A DNA stretch of 64,000 nucleotides from Ichthyophis bannanicus. Taxonomy: Eukaryota > Chordata > Amphibia > Gymnophiona > Ichthyophiidae. Below the pieces are notes generated by a model that searched no databases, was not told the origin of the DNA, and saw nothing but the letters and a program-made list of their open reading frames with translations. Numbering within the stretch: position 1 is the first letter of the stretch; the number at the start of each line of letters is the position of its first letter. The stretch covers positions 146,628-210,627 of the forward strand of contig CM066040.1 in the NCBI GenBank assembly GCA_033557465.1. The letters are read 5' to 3'. Below are positions 11,171-22,449 of this stretch, one piece after another. The translations under genes were made by a program, and so were the position numbers.

Positions 11171-13430
11171 CCTGTTGATGTGGGACAGGCTGCCCAACAC
11201 CGAGGTGTGGGCTTGACTGCACTGAGGGTATCGGAGTCACACCTCGTGTAGAATCATGAATTGGAACGCCCCACGTGGCCATGGTGCTGGCCATGTCCAT
11301 GCCATGAGGATGGCAGGGACATGGCAAGTGGCATTGGGTGTTAGGCGGCCGCCCCAGGGCATGTAGGTGTCACACCAACACATGCCCAGCCTCACGCCCA
11401 CACATGCAGGGCGGAGCTGACACAACAGCTAGTATGGGACCACCTGTCCATCACAGCAGGAATGGCCCCCACATGTACGCAGATATTTTCTTTGTGTGCC
11501 CTGTGGTTCGCCTTTTATGGGCAGGGATACAGGGCCCCCTAATGGTTGCCAAACATTGCTTATCCCCCCAGGTAGAGGACCCTATGGAAGAAGTGCAGGG
11601 ATATTAGGCTACACTGCCCTTGATAACCATCCGCCGCATGCACGTGGGAGGCAATGACAGGGGGTGACGGTGAGTGATTCCAGCCATATACATTGTGCCA
11701 CACCAGGCTTCCCCAGTGGCACGGCAGCCTATGATGCCACATACAATGTTGTCTGTGCTGTACACCAAAACGAATGTTACGCTCTGTTCATACCTGCTTT
11801 CTCCACAACGAGGCTGCAGGATGCTGGGGAGGGAAACTCTGCGCCCACACACACCCCTGGTGGCAGCCCCCCCCCCCCCGCGGCCACTGGCGGTACCGAT
11901 GTGGAGGATGTCCAATACCTTTATGATTGCTGTTAGAGATGTAATGTTCTTTCCCTGCCATATATAATTTTGGAGAGTGTTCCTGGCTGTCGGGTGTCTC
12001 CGGCTGCCGGGTGTTGCTTTCTGCTGTTATTGGAGCTGTTACTGGATGAGCATTTGAGGCTGCTACGGCAGCAGAAGATTGGTGGCAATTTACGATATGA
12101 TAAGATATAGTTTTAAGTGGGCTTTGGTGCTCTCTTTTGTTGATTTTTTGGATATTAATTATACATTTCCTCATTTTTCTAGGATTTTCCATCGACTGTT
12201 TCCTGAGCTGCTCCTTGTTTACATCTTGATAACTCTGCATGCTTTTTGTTTCAAAAACCAGTGTTTGTGTATGGTTAGATGTGATGATTGATAGTTTTTG
12301 TATGTAGAGAATGGTTTGTAGTTCTAATTGTTTTAGGATCCCAGTGTTGAAAATTGTTAGTGGGTATGTGTAATGGGATATGAATTTTGTGTATATTAGG
12401 GAATTTGACAAGGCTATGACCTATGATGTTGAGCATCAGGTATTCCCTACAGTGAGGTTGTCTCGCGGCTTGTGGGTACTAGCCCACCCCTGGAGGTCGT
12501 TTTGCCTTATTGAAGGATATCTTTAGAAGTATTTGAATTGTTTTGAGTTAGTATTTGAGTCACAGGCCTTTGTGCTTAGGTTTAGGGAGCGTGTGTTGGT
12601 TGTATGCACAAAAATAACCCATTTGAGGAGATGTGCCCCATTTTGTAACCCACATCTGGGGTGAGGACATCCATGTCTGAAATGGGAGAGTGGGATTGAG
12701 CATGTTTGGGGTTACACTACAACCCAGAACTTGGCGGTCCTCAACCAGGATTTCAGATATGCCCAGGACTCCTGAGCTGTATCCAGCCTACATCTTCCCA
12801 GGGTGGATGTTAATTAGGGTAGGTATAGGAAAAATACTCATGTTGTCTGACAGATATCTGGGAAGGTGTTGAGAAGGAGGTTAGATTCTAGCACATATAT
12901 GTTCCACGAAAAAAACACTAACGGGGAATGCGGACTGAGGATTTCTGTTTTTCTACGTTCGGCACACACCTGCTCCCCGGGGACATGGGCCCGCAACAAG
13001 CCCATGGCATGCCCAGCGTGTGCGTGGTAAATAACGGTTATGTGTGCTGCATGGCTCAAACATACCTGCTTGTGGGTTCCAGCCATGTTCCAGTGCGCGG
13101 GGAGAGGCCACTGTATGTAGATCGGACCTAGCTGCTGCTTCCAGGGGGCATGAGGCTTCGGGATGAAGAGGCCCGCCCACAACCAATGCCGATTAAAGCC
13201 CAAAAATGTCTTGTGTTCTGCAGTCATGTGTGCAATGTACCCCCCACCTGATACTATGTTCGTTGAACCTGCTTATGGAGGTTGTCCAAGGTCCCTTGGT
13301 GGCCCCGCAGCCTGTGCCACTGGCCCCCCTGCGGACCTCCTCTCACACGCTGGGTCCTTACGCTAACAGTGGTGCATGAGATCATATGCCTATACAGCTC
13401 CTCATAGTGTTTTCAAGGACACTTTCCAGC
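11171..13430. other. Unassigned
   Basis: No gene motif. A C run lies at about 11869-11879. From about 11940 to 12620 the sequence becomes AT-richer with no identifiable element, then returns to the TG/CA-rich composition of the zone. Confidence 0.35.
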
Positions 13431-13439
13431 AGGTTGTGG

Positions 13440-13505
13440 TTTTCCTACTGGCTGAATCGTATGGCCCTCTCTGGCTTCGAATCCCCATCTGGCACAGGTT
13501 GTCCG
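13440..13505 (+). repeat. Possible tRNA-like SINE head
   Basis: GGCTTCGAATCCCC resembles a B box (GGTTCGAATCC), with CTACTGGCTGAATCG about 35 bp upstream as a weak A-box region. No tail is recognised. Confidence 0.25.
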
Positions 13506-13739
13506 CCTTTCGCTTGCCTGTGTGTATGGCCCCTTAGGCTGCTCCTGGGTGGGGTCCAGCCATACCCAGATGGGCCCCGCAACCTCGGACTCAGGATGAC
13601 CCATCACTTCCCGTCCCTGGGGACTGCGGGCCGTGGCGTTTCCCCGGACACCTCACCTATCATGTGTAGCCGCGCAGCATGTCCCTGCTCTCCCCTGTCT
13701 CTCCTCTCTGCATCCTGGACCTGTCTGAACCTCCTGTGG

Positions 13740-14060
13740 TACCTTGTCACCTCACACAGTCACCTTCACCAGCCCCTCACCACCTTAGCCCCTCATCAAT
13801 CCCTGCCCTCCTGGTTCACCCCCAACATGCACCAACCCAGCCACTCACCACCACGGCTTACCACCACCCTTTCCCACTCAACCTGTCCCGGAACCACTCA
13901 CCAACCCAAGTCCACCCACCTTTCCCCAGCACCTCACACAAGAGCCCGTGCCCCCCGCTCATTACACTCTCGCACCAATCACCAACCAAGCCACCTACCC
14001 CTCGACCCACCGCTCACCAATTAACTGTCACTCTCCGGGGACACCTAACCTGCCTCTCTG
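13740..14060. repeat. CCA-rich degenerate minisatellite (inverted partner at 16.77-17.15 kb)
   Basis: Repeats of CACTCACCAACCCAGCCAC and variants. The reverse complement (GTGGCTGGGTTGGTGAGTG) is the theme of 16770-17145, so the two tracts are inverted relative to each other with ~2.7 kb between them. The long open frame across this tract has proline/threonine/histidine-rich low-complexity content and is not a gene. Confidence 0.65.
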
Positions 14061-15825
14061 ACCCTCCGTTCACTTCACCACCAATAATGCACGCCTTCCA
14101 CCATCGCTCGCACAGTTTCACTAACCCCTCATCGTGTACCAGGTTGTGCACGTTCATTTATGGAATGTGTTTGGCTATTTGCTTTGTGTGTGTTTGTGCG
14201 CACGTTTCGAATAGGCGCAGACTGGCGATGCCGTCAGACCGTGCATCACGCGGAACCATGCACAAGATTGTGTACATGTCTAGCCATGTGCGGTGCACGG
14301 TTCCACTGACCCCTGAGTTCAACTCCCCTGTGGATGCGTTTCCGCGGAACCACGGCGATGCCCATCATGCAGTCTGCGCTGACATATTTGCGTGGGGGGC
14401 GTACGCATGTGTGGTGGCAGCTCTACACAATGTCTATTCTACTCTTATCGGGCTTGTGCGTATCCAGGCACAGCACATTGTGATAAGGAATAAGCTTATT
14501 CATAGCCCTCAGGGAAGGAGCTATAGAAAAATTGGTGAAGTTGACTCTGAACAAGCCAACCTGTCAGTTCTGGTAGAAATAAGAAAAACAGGTGAATTTT
14601 CCCATAACAAGACATACCAGTCCCAGAATGCAACCAGGTGTTCCAACAGCCATTAGAGGAGCTGAAGTGGGGAAACGTGTGTTTGCAAGCAGGAGGGCTG
14701 TTTTATGAGGTAACCTCCCAAATGAACCCTCATCTCATAAGGGCAGGGCCTGACTCAGAACAGCTGCGTTGTGCTAAGGTGGGAACAACTTCATCAAAGC
14801 AGCATAAAGGGAGAGTTTATTCTGTACAAGAGATTATTAATCCCTCCTCATCCTCAGTTTCAATCTGGGAGATTCCTCAGAATCAGCCTTGGATATCCTA
14901 CACTCTTGGACAGCTTCATCATCTGCGAGGATCATCAGAAGCAGGAAGCCAGAATGGACCAGCGACAACGCATTTCGAGGGCAAGAAACCCTTTGGAAGA
15001 AAGAAGAGACACACACGCATTTCTGGAGACGGTTCTTTCTAAAGGAGTCCAGACAGTCACGTATACTGGCGAGAAATTCAACAAGGGCCACAGCATACAA
15101 ACATGTGGCACTCTGGCGGGAAAGCCAGAGGGATTGTGCTGCAGAGCTAGGAATCTCCAGACGGTACCTGTGAGGGAGACGGCTTGCAACGTGGAAGGGG
15201 ACCCCTAGGACCCGTGCCAGAAGGTTATGTGAAGAGAGATCCAGTGTTCCCAGGGATTCTGCGATTGGAAGGCTGGGACATAAAAAACTGGACTACATAC
15301 TGGCCAGGCTATTTAGAGAGGACTCTAACAGCAATGGAAAGCTCAGGTATGAACACTGATCGATGCCCTAGCTATAATTTGAAAGACAGAGGGAAAACAA
15401 GTATTCTCCTGAAAGTGCTCCATTTGAGAAATTCCTCTGTGCCAATCCCATGGATATTGAAAAACCGATGATTGTTGAGTGAAGGGGGAGAAGTCTTTAG
15501 ATACAGGCTGTGAATACATGGACTTTGCTCTCCTGTCTAAAAAACTCCTTGTGTAATTTACTGTTTCAAAGTACAGCCAACCAATCACAAAGGAAATACC
15601 AACTTGTTCTTTAATCTACTCAGAAAAGCTCTGAGTAGGATTTGGGCCTCGCCAGTAGAAAGCAAGCCAGCTAAGGGGTTTCAGCTGGATAACTGCTAGC
15701 AATTGGAGCCTTACCTAATTGCTTGGGAGCTCTGAGGGAATCACTTCTGAATCTATGTTTTTGTGAAGATATAAGAAGTTAAACCTAAAAGACCAGTTTT
15801 TTCCTTCTTTTGTGGGTTTTGTTTG

Positions 15826-16140
15826 TTGTTTATTTATTTTATTTATTTTAGTTAGACAGTTTTGTATACCGCCTTATCCTTCAATCAAAGCGGTCACAAC
15901 ACATTTGGGGGACACCTTTTAACACGCGGGGAATATGAGACACATACACGACATACTTACAGGGACCATTGGCGAATGGAGGTTTAAGTGGCTTGCCCAA
16001 TACCACAAGGAGCATCTGTGGGACTAGAAACCCCAGTCCTGCCGGCCCAAGGTTGCTGTCCTCCTAGTGGGCATGTGAACCTCCCGACCTTCCGGGCCTG
16101 AATAACCGTTGCCCCAACCACTAGGCTACCCCTAGTGGTT
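15826..16140 (-). mobile_element. tRNA-derived SINE with LINE-type 3' tail
   Basis: On the minus strand a GTAGCCTAGTGGTTGGGGC head (A-box-like) is followed by a degenerate B-box region. The body contains GGGCAAGCCACTTAAAC, a CORE-SINE-like word. The tail reads GACCGCTTTGATTGAAG, then GGCGGTATAC, and ends in AAATAAATAAAT. It belongs to the same family as the SINE at 45126-45412. Length, box A and tail support a complete, aged copy. Confidence 0.75.
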
Positions 16141-16150
16141 GGGGCAAGGT
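16108..16150. repeat. Short palindrome of two SINE heads
   Basis: GTTGCCCCAACCACTAG at 16108-16124 is followed 7 bp later by its inverse, CTAGTGGTTGGGGCAA (16132-16147). It looks like the first ~20 bp of a second SINE placed head-to-head with the minus-strand SINE. Confidence 0.6.
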
Positions 16151-16769
16151 AACAGTGGAAACACTGCTAAGAAAATATTAGCTAAGAGCCTACAGAAAAG
16201 ACCAGTTTGTTACCAACCCAGGTGCTTTATTCTTCTTTTTCGTGATTGCCTTACAAGTTCAACTGTTTGTTTTCCTCTGATTTTTTTTTTCCAAGTTTAA
16301 CACTGAAATCAAGTATCCTGTTGTTTATGTGCTACCAAGCATCTCTGTGTTGGGAGAAATAACCCCCTAAATAAATCTCTTATTGGCTTTAACACTCACG
16401 CACAACTAATTATTGTGAGCAGCTGTGTCTGGTGTTAATGGACTGCATTTCCCACAATCCCTTGCAAATCATATTGATATATGCACTTGGCCAAGACTGT
16501 GAATACATTCTCACCCAGGCAGCCATCTGACAACATGCACAGACCCATACACGTCTTGCGCATGTGTGGCGCATGAGTCCGCGTATGCACTCTACTCATT
16601 GCCGTGCGTGCTCATAGCGCAATGTGCGCACCCCTGCTCAGACGTCCAAAACCTACCATATATGAACGTGCACACCTTGGTACCTGCTGCCAGGGTTAGT
16701 GCAGGTAGAGTGAGGTTGAGGGCGAGCTTTATTGGTGGTGAAGCGAACGGCGGGTCAGAGGCCTGTTAG

Positions 16770-17145
16770 GCATGGAGAGTGGCAGGGTTGGTGAGTCCAG
16801 TGGGTTGATTTAGGTGGCTTGGTTGGTGAGTGGTGATAAAGGCGAGCGGCAGGCTTGGTGAGTGCTGGGGGATTGCGTGGCTGGGTTGGTGAGTGGTGGG
16901 GAGGTAGGTTACACTGTTTTTGGTGGTGGGTGAGGTAGGTGGCTAGGTTGGTGTGTGGTGGGGAGGTGGGTGAGCACGGTTTGGTTTGTGGGTTGTGTGG
17001 TGTATTGCAAGGTTTGGTCGGTTGGCGTGGTGTGTGGCTGTGTTGGTGAGTGGTGAGGGAGGTGTGTGTGGCGGGGTTGGGTGTGGTGAGGGAGGTGAGT
17101 GGCCGAGTTAGCGTGAGGTGGTGCGGTGAGGGGGGTTGGGTTACT
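16770..17145. repeat. GGT-rich degenerate minisatellite
   Basis: Repeats of GGTTGGTGAGTGGTGGGGAGG and variants, the inverse of the tract at 13740-14060. It lies directly upstream of the HARBI1-like pseudogene on the plus strand. Confidence 0.65.
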
Positions 17146-17374
17146 AGTGTCCGTCTATGGCGGCTTTTGTGGTTGCTTCATGTACACTGGGGGACATGCA
17201 GGGCTTGGGGTTGCCTGACGAGGGAGATGGTGTCCATAGGGGTGGGGCACAGGTTGGGGTTGCAGGCCCGCTACAACATCGACCTGCAGCTGTGTGGGCA
17301 GGCCCAGGTAGGGGCTGTGCCGGCACGACTCAGGCGAACGGGCAGAGTTGCAGGCTCGCCAGCCTTGCCTCTAC

Positions 17375-18003
17375 AGGCCTAGGGCCAGACTCCAGTACAT
17401 GGTGTGAGGACCAGGTCATCTCCCTCTACCGCCTGAGCACAGGAGAGCTATTAGGGACCTCTATGAGGATCGGAAAACCTGACCTCGAGCCCCTGACTGG
17501 TTGGTCACATGCCATGCGGGTTTGGTCAAGGCTCCTTGTTGCCCTACATTTCTTTGCCTCTGGCTGTTTCCAGTCATCTGTGTCCACAGTGGGTGGCATG
17601 AGCCGCCCCACCTTCCTCATGCGGTCTCCACCAAGTACTTCTGCGTGCCATGGTCAGCCATGTTGAGCAATTACATTACATTTCCCAACCCTATGGCACA
17701 GTGATGGACCCTGACCCAGGCTTTTGAGGCATTTGCCCAGGTTACCACACGTGCTGGGAGGTATTGATTGCACACCTGTTGCCCTGGTCCCGCCCCGATA
17801 CAGTGAGGCATTGTTTCCTTCCGCAACCGCAAACACTAACCACTCCCTGAAATGTTCAGGTTGTATGTGATGCAGGTACTGCGTATTCTGAATGTGGTCT
17901 TGCGGTTTGCAGGGTCCACCCATGACTCCTATATCCTGCGTCACTCGGCACTTTTGACAGACAATTTGGAGAGCCGGTCAATTTGATGACTGTATACTGC
18001 TGG
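17375..18003 (+). pseudogene. HARBI1-type Harbinger transposase, first recognisable exon
   Basis: Conceptual translation in shifting frames shows the blocks of a PIF/Harbinger DDE transposase (the family that gave rise to vertebrate HARBI1), which cuts and pastes DNA in the nucleus. In order they are a YRLS helix region (about 17426), KPDLEPLTG (about 17476), LHFFASGCFQSSVSTVGGM with a following SRPTF (about 17547-17613), GIDCTPVAL with the first catalytic Asp at 17766, a VQVVCDA block (about 17860), and FAGSTHDSYILRHSAL with the second Asp at 17924. The exon ends CILLG at 18003, followed by GTGGGT. At least three frameshifts and several stops break it, so it is dead. A Myb-like partner gene, normal in autonomous Harbingers, was not found. 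The start is not resolved; the GGT minisatellite lies ~230 bp upstream. Confidence 0.85.
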
Positions 18004-18696
18004 GTGGGTAGCCTGTCATCTCTGACATGCACCTTGTATACCCCTTCTAGCTGTCTGCACGCCATTTCTGTCTGTGATTGTTTTCCCGAGTTGTGTGTGT
18101 TTTGTCAATCTGTTTGTGTGGGAGCTGATGTGGGGGGGTGGTGGGTGATGACTCCCGTCTTTTTGTGCCTGCGGTGCTGGGTGTTGGTGGCAAACTGGAC
18201 ATTTGATATTACACACCATTTGACATTGTGTGTTGATGTTGGCCACGGTACAGCACACATGTATGCTTCCTGTTTATCAATAATTTTGGTGTTGTATATG
18301 CCATCCTGCCTGCTACGGTGGGGTACCTGTTTCTGTCGCACCCTCTGTTCGTGGACAATAGCATTACCGGCACATGCTTGCACATGTGTGCATGCTGCCC
18401 TTGTCCAGGGTGCATTGCATGTGTGTCTCTGATGTGTTCAGGGCTGGCCTCTGGTGTTTGCGCCATGTGTCTGCCGTGGTTCTGGATAATGTTGTTTTGC
18501 ACATCTTTTTACCTCCCCCGTGCTCTGTATCTCACACCTTCCGGACATTGGCACTTAGAGTTGTGTCCCATCATGTGTTCCCCTATGTTTTCTGTCTTAC
18601 CTGTATGTTGCTGTGGGTTTGCACATACATTCATGTGTGCATGTGTGTGGACATCAGCTCCTGGTTTAAAAACGTTCCATATTCTTCTTTCTGCAG
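18004..18696 (+). other. Intron of the HARBI1-type pseudogene
   Basis: Begins G|GTGGGTAG at 18004 and ends in a pyrimidine-rich stretch TTCTTCTTTCTGCAG at 18696. Joining the two sides restores the transposase motif CILLG|DAVYGYR across a phase-1 junction (G from 18003 plus GT from 18697-18698). Nothing in the 693 bp matches the protein family. Confidence 0.75.
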
Positions 18697-19090
18697 GTGA
18701 TGCAGTATATGGGTATCGGGCCCTGGTTGCTAACACTGCCTTTGCATCTACCATGGACACGTGCAGAGATGAAAAAGGTACACTGAGAACCATGCCTCCA
18801 TTTGCTACCATCATCGAGCGCACCTTTGTGGCGTTTTGAAAAGCCCTTCATGTTGTCTGGATAGGACCGGCAGGGCCTTACAATACCAACCCGTGACAGT
18901 GGCAGAGATCATTATTTCCTGTTTCATCCTGCACAACATTGCTCTCAGGCAACGATATTCGATGTCAACCAATTAATGAAGGTCTGGAAGACAATCCAAA
19001 ACTTGCCCTTTCCTGTACATGCCTGTGGGTGACACGTTAGGGGCGCAGCAACTCAGACAGCAGCTGATTGATGAGCTATTTTCATGTTAG
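18697..19090 (+). pseudogene. HARBI1-type Harbinger transposase, last exon
   Basis: Opens with GDAVYGYRALV, the family's LLGDSGYPLRPWL-type block. It continues to TIIERTF with the catalytic Glu at 18816. In another frame it reads DRTGRALQYQPVTVAEII then ISCFILHNIALRQ (18860-18955), the conserved C-terminal block of HARBI1 proteins. A final QQLRQQLIDELF ends at a TAG at 19088-19090, a plausible native stop. One frameshift near 18838 and stops near 18974 disrupt the frame. With the exon before it, all three DDE residues are visible. Codon-level decay is moderate, so the copy is old but not ancient. Confidence 0.85.
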
Positions 19091-19753
19091 TACTTGATGT
19101 TTTGGGAATAACGTTGGATAGATAATATGTAACTACTACTACTACTGAGAGCATTGGTATCGCATTACCAGTCATACACAGCACTGCAATGACATTGTGC
19201 TGAACACCATGCCTGGCCATCTGAGCTTACAATGTCGTCCCAACCACTAACACAGAAGGTGTGGGCAGGGGACCACATCTGGGTGGGAATGTGAGTAATG
19301 TAGTCAGGCATTTATTAGGTGTATGCGATGTGGTAGGCTTCCACACAGGGTTTTTTACATGGTTGGTGAGGGTGTCTGCCCTACAGCCACAGGTAGTTAG
19401 TTCCAGGCCGGGATGCTGCATAGGTGACAGGTGTGTGGTCCCACGTTAACAGTGGGGGAGCGGCCCGTAAATAGGACTAGTTGGCTTGACATATGGGGAT
19501 GACATTTGGGGGATAGGAGGGGATTGATTGGATTGTATGCTCTGATGAGCAGGGACTGTGTGTTTACATGTTTCGGTATGGCGATGCCTACAGGTGTTAG
19601 CACTGTTTATAATTATGCTCAGTCTTAGTAGTTTTGTTATGCGAGTCATGGTACAGGGCAACTACAGTGTGACTGCATGTATAGATCAGCAGGTGCGTCC
19701 TTGACCTCGCCCTGGAGCCTGTGAGGTGTCGTGCCAGGTGGGGGTGATACATG

Positions 19754-19813
19754 TCCCCCCCCCCCCCCCCCCCCCCCTCACCGCACCCCCCCCCCCCCCC
19801 CCCCAACCCCCCC
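19754..19813. repeat. Two long C runs
   Basis: Two runs of about 24 and 18 C separated by TCACCGCA. They are prone to sequencing error and may form G-quadruplex on the minus strand. Confidence 0.9.
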
Positions 19814-20079
19814 CTCATACTGAGGGCTGTCCGTTGCAGATATTAGCCATGGCAGTGTCAGTGTTGCATACATTTGATGGCAGGATCACGGTAGTAATGA
19901 TTTTGAGGCAGCCCATCAAGGTAATAGGTTACAGTGACCAGGATGGCACGTCAACTGATAAATAGTTTCCACATAACCTTGTTAGTCAGTCGAGGTGTAT
20001 ACTAGTGTTCCGCTGTTTTTTCTCAGACCAAGTTTAGCATTATCCCTATGGTTACGACGTAAGACATTTATAGGATCAT

Positions 20080-20185
20080 CTATGTTCTGATGCCGAGTTT
20101 TTTGTTGCTCATGTAAACCGCAACGTGATACTGAAACAAAGCGCGGTAAATACTACGAGTGAACTAAATAAATAAATAGACCAAA
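20080..20185 (+). mobile_element. LINE/SINE 3' tail fragment
   Basis: CATGTAAACCGCAACGTGATA, then AAGCGCGGTAAATAC, then CTAAATAAATAAATAG matches the 3' tail of the LINE at 7470-9440 in opposite orientation. Only the tail (~100 bp) is recognised. Confidence 0.55.
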
Positions 20186-22449
20186 TAAGTGATGAAGTGG
20201 TGGCCTTACAGTGTTTCCTTTCAGCCGTGCCCTGTTCTGGATGGGTGACAGGCAGGAATCTTGCAATAGATAGTTATCTCGGGGACATAACCGCAGGGCT
20301 CCCTCGCCCCCTTAGCTACATGCTGGGTCGTGGTGTGGGAAGTGGATCAAGTGGTACATAGAGACCTGTCCTACCGATTGACGACCACTGTCGACAGATA
20401 GTGTATCCAACCTATCCACAGACACTGTACAAGGTTGGAGAGGGTTTAGGGGCGCTGCCACGGATGTCCGGGGAAAATCCCTTGGCCATGGGTCTGCAAT
20501 GTCATGCAAGCGTGGAACCCTGCAGGCCAGCAATGTCAGGGGCAGCTGAGGTCAGGGTGTGTGTGGGCAACATAGTTTTCATCGCTATGGAGAGATATCT
20601 CAATCTTAGGGACATGGCATCCAGCCGATACCGCTGCTACCGATAGCCTAAGGCGAATGGTTGCCGTGCGTAGTCACCAGGGAACTTGCGGTAGTGGGGC
20701 CATGGGACTGTAGCAGCCCCTGCATATATCCCTTTCGTACAAGCACCTGGATGTCGTGGGTTAGCGAGGGGAGGTGGGTCCACCCACAGGACCACACACA
20801 CTGAAGGTAATGGCTCATGACGGGAGAACACCCTTATGGCGGGACGCAGGATTGTACGTCGGGACCTGTTGGGCCGAGCACGTGCATGGTAGCGCCAGCG
20901 ATGGTTGTAGTCAACGTCCGTCTCGAGGTCAATAGCAGAGATGTCACAAAGGGAGAGTTGACAGGTCCTACAGGCCCTTGGCTACCTGGCCCATGAACAT
21001 TCGCCTCCGCGTTGCGGGTTTTGCGTCGTTGGACACTTAGGTACATTGACATGAACTAACTGCATAACTGTGACGGCATCTAAGGGTGTCTGAGAGATGA
21101 TGACGTTACTGCTGGTATGTTTTGCGCTTGGGCACCGCGCGGTACATGACATATTCGTATGTTTCCCTTGCCTGTTTCGCAATCCTACAGGACATGCTTT
21201 GGGGATGATTCTTAGTGGCTGTAGTGCAGTGGCAGCCTGTGTGTACCATCATTGAACATGCAGGACAGAGACTGGGTGTAGTGATGGACATACGAGGTAA
21301 TGAGAATTTGTCTGTTGTGAGACACGTCAGGAGCAGGCACATGGTAACACGAGATTATCTTTCTAATGCACATACCCTTTTTTGGTGGGTGACCTATTCT
21401 TAGTGTGGAGCTCCGCCCTTACCCCATATGTTGATGTTTGGCCACACCTATTCACATTTGTTCGTGGCCAATTTTTTCTGTCCTTACACAGCACTGACTC
21501 GCTTGGAGGAGGACACATCCAATAGGGCTGCATGTGTCTACAGGTCCTCCTTAGGTGTGTTTTTCCTCTGCGTGGCTGGGCGCGCAACATACGAACCTCT
21601 TCCCCCTGACATTGATATCCTATCGGCTCAACGAGCAGTGTAGTCATGGCATTTAGCAAGACCTGTTATCTCCACTATTCCTCCAATTGTGCCACGTACC
21701 AGGCCATGTGTTTCTGATGGCACGCTCACCTTCTCATACTGTGTTTTTGGTGGATGGCTCTGTTTTTGATACAGTGTGCATGCTGTTTGCATTACAATCT
21801 GTTGGTGGCGGAGTTCTGCCCAACCCTGTCGGAGCGTTGTGGTGGAGTTTGTTATCTCTACCTATTACTTGATGTGTTAACCGTGTGCACAGTCACATGT
21901 GCGTGTCATGTGTTGCTGTGATTGTGGGTTCTGACTGTATCTCATGTGTGTTTGACCAGACCACTGCAATAACAGCAGTTTATGTCTACCCAGAATATCA
22001 CCATAATTTGGACATGCGGCAAACGGCAGCTGGACCATGGGAAGGGTGCGTGGAAAGCGGCGACAGGGTTATATTCAATCACATTATTCGCGATGACATC
22101 TTTCATGCCGTGTGTGACTGATACATGCTGTGGACTTTGCGCTGCCTGTCTGAGGACCTCAAGCAGACATTTTAATGAAGTCCCTCTGTGTGTACCAATG
22201 CGCTGATCGGACCATGGGGTGTCAGCTGTGAGCGCCTGTGTAACATTGGGCCTTGACATGACAATATCGCAGATGGGACACTGCTCGTCTGCGGTTTGCA
22301 TTTCCAAATGTCCACAACATGCACATTGTTTTCTGTGGTTGTGAATCATGTTTATCGCTCCCCGTTGCCTGTGTGACATTTCATTACTAGTCGTTATTGA
22401 TGGTTTGACTCCATCTGCCAATGTGCACCATGCATGTTGCGGTCCCTAG
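20186..22449. other. Unassigned
   Basis: No recognised element or coding motif on either strand. Same TG/CA-rich composition as the rest of the zone. Confidence 0.35.

Larger units (their letters stand above)
14484..16411 (+). mobile_element. Candidate inserted unit flanked by ATTGTGA direct repeats
   Basis: ATTGTGA at 14477-14483 recurs at 16412-16418, and the base composition between them differs from the TG/CA-rich surroundings. The right end carries AATAAATCTC and a TTGGCTTTAACACTC word, like the polyadenylation region of an LTR. No TG...CA termini, paired LTRs or protein motif were found, so the class is unknown. A minus-strand SINE sits inside it (15826-16140). A 7-bp direct repeat can occur by chance. 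Confidence 0.35.

Noticed and set aside
13386..14656. Open frames of 212 and 325 codons
   Set aside because: Low-complexity proline/threonine/serine content over the CCA-rich minisatellite, with no family motif and a second open frame overlapping in another phase.
14638..15471. Possible host exon in a stretch with several overlapping frames
   Set aside because: Frames overlap in more than one phase and on both strands, without splice signals or recognisable domains.
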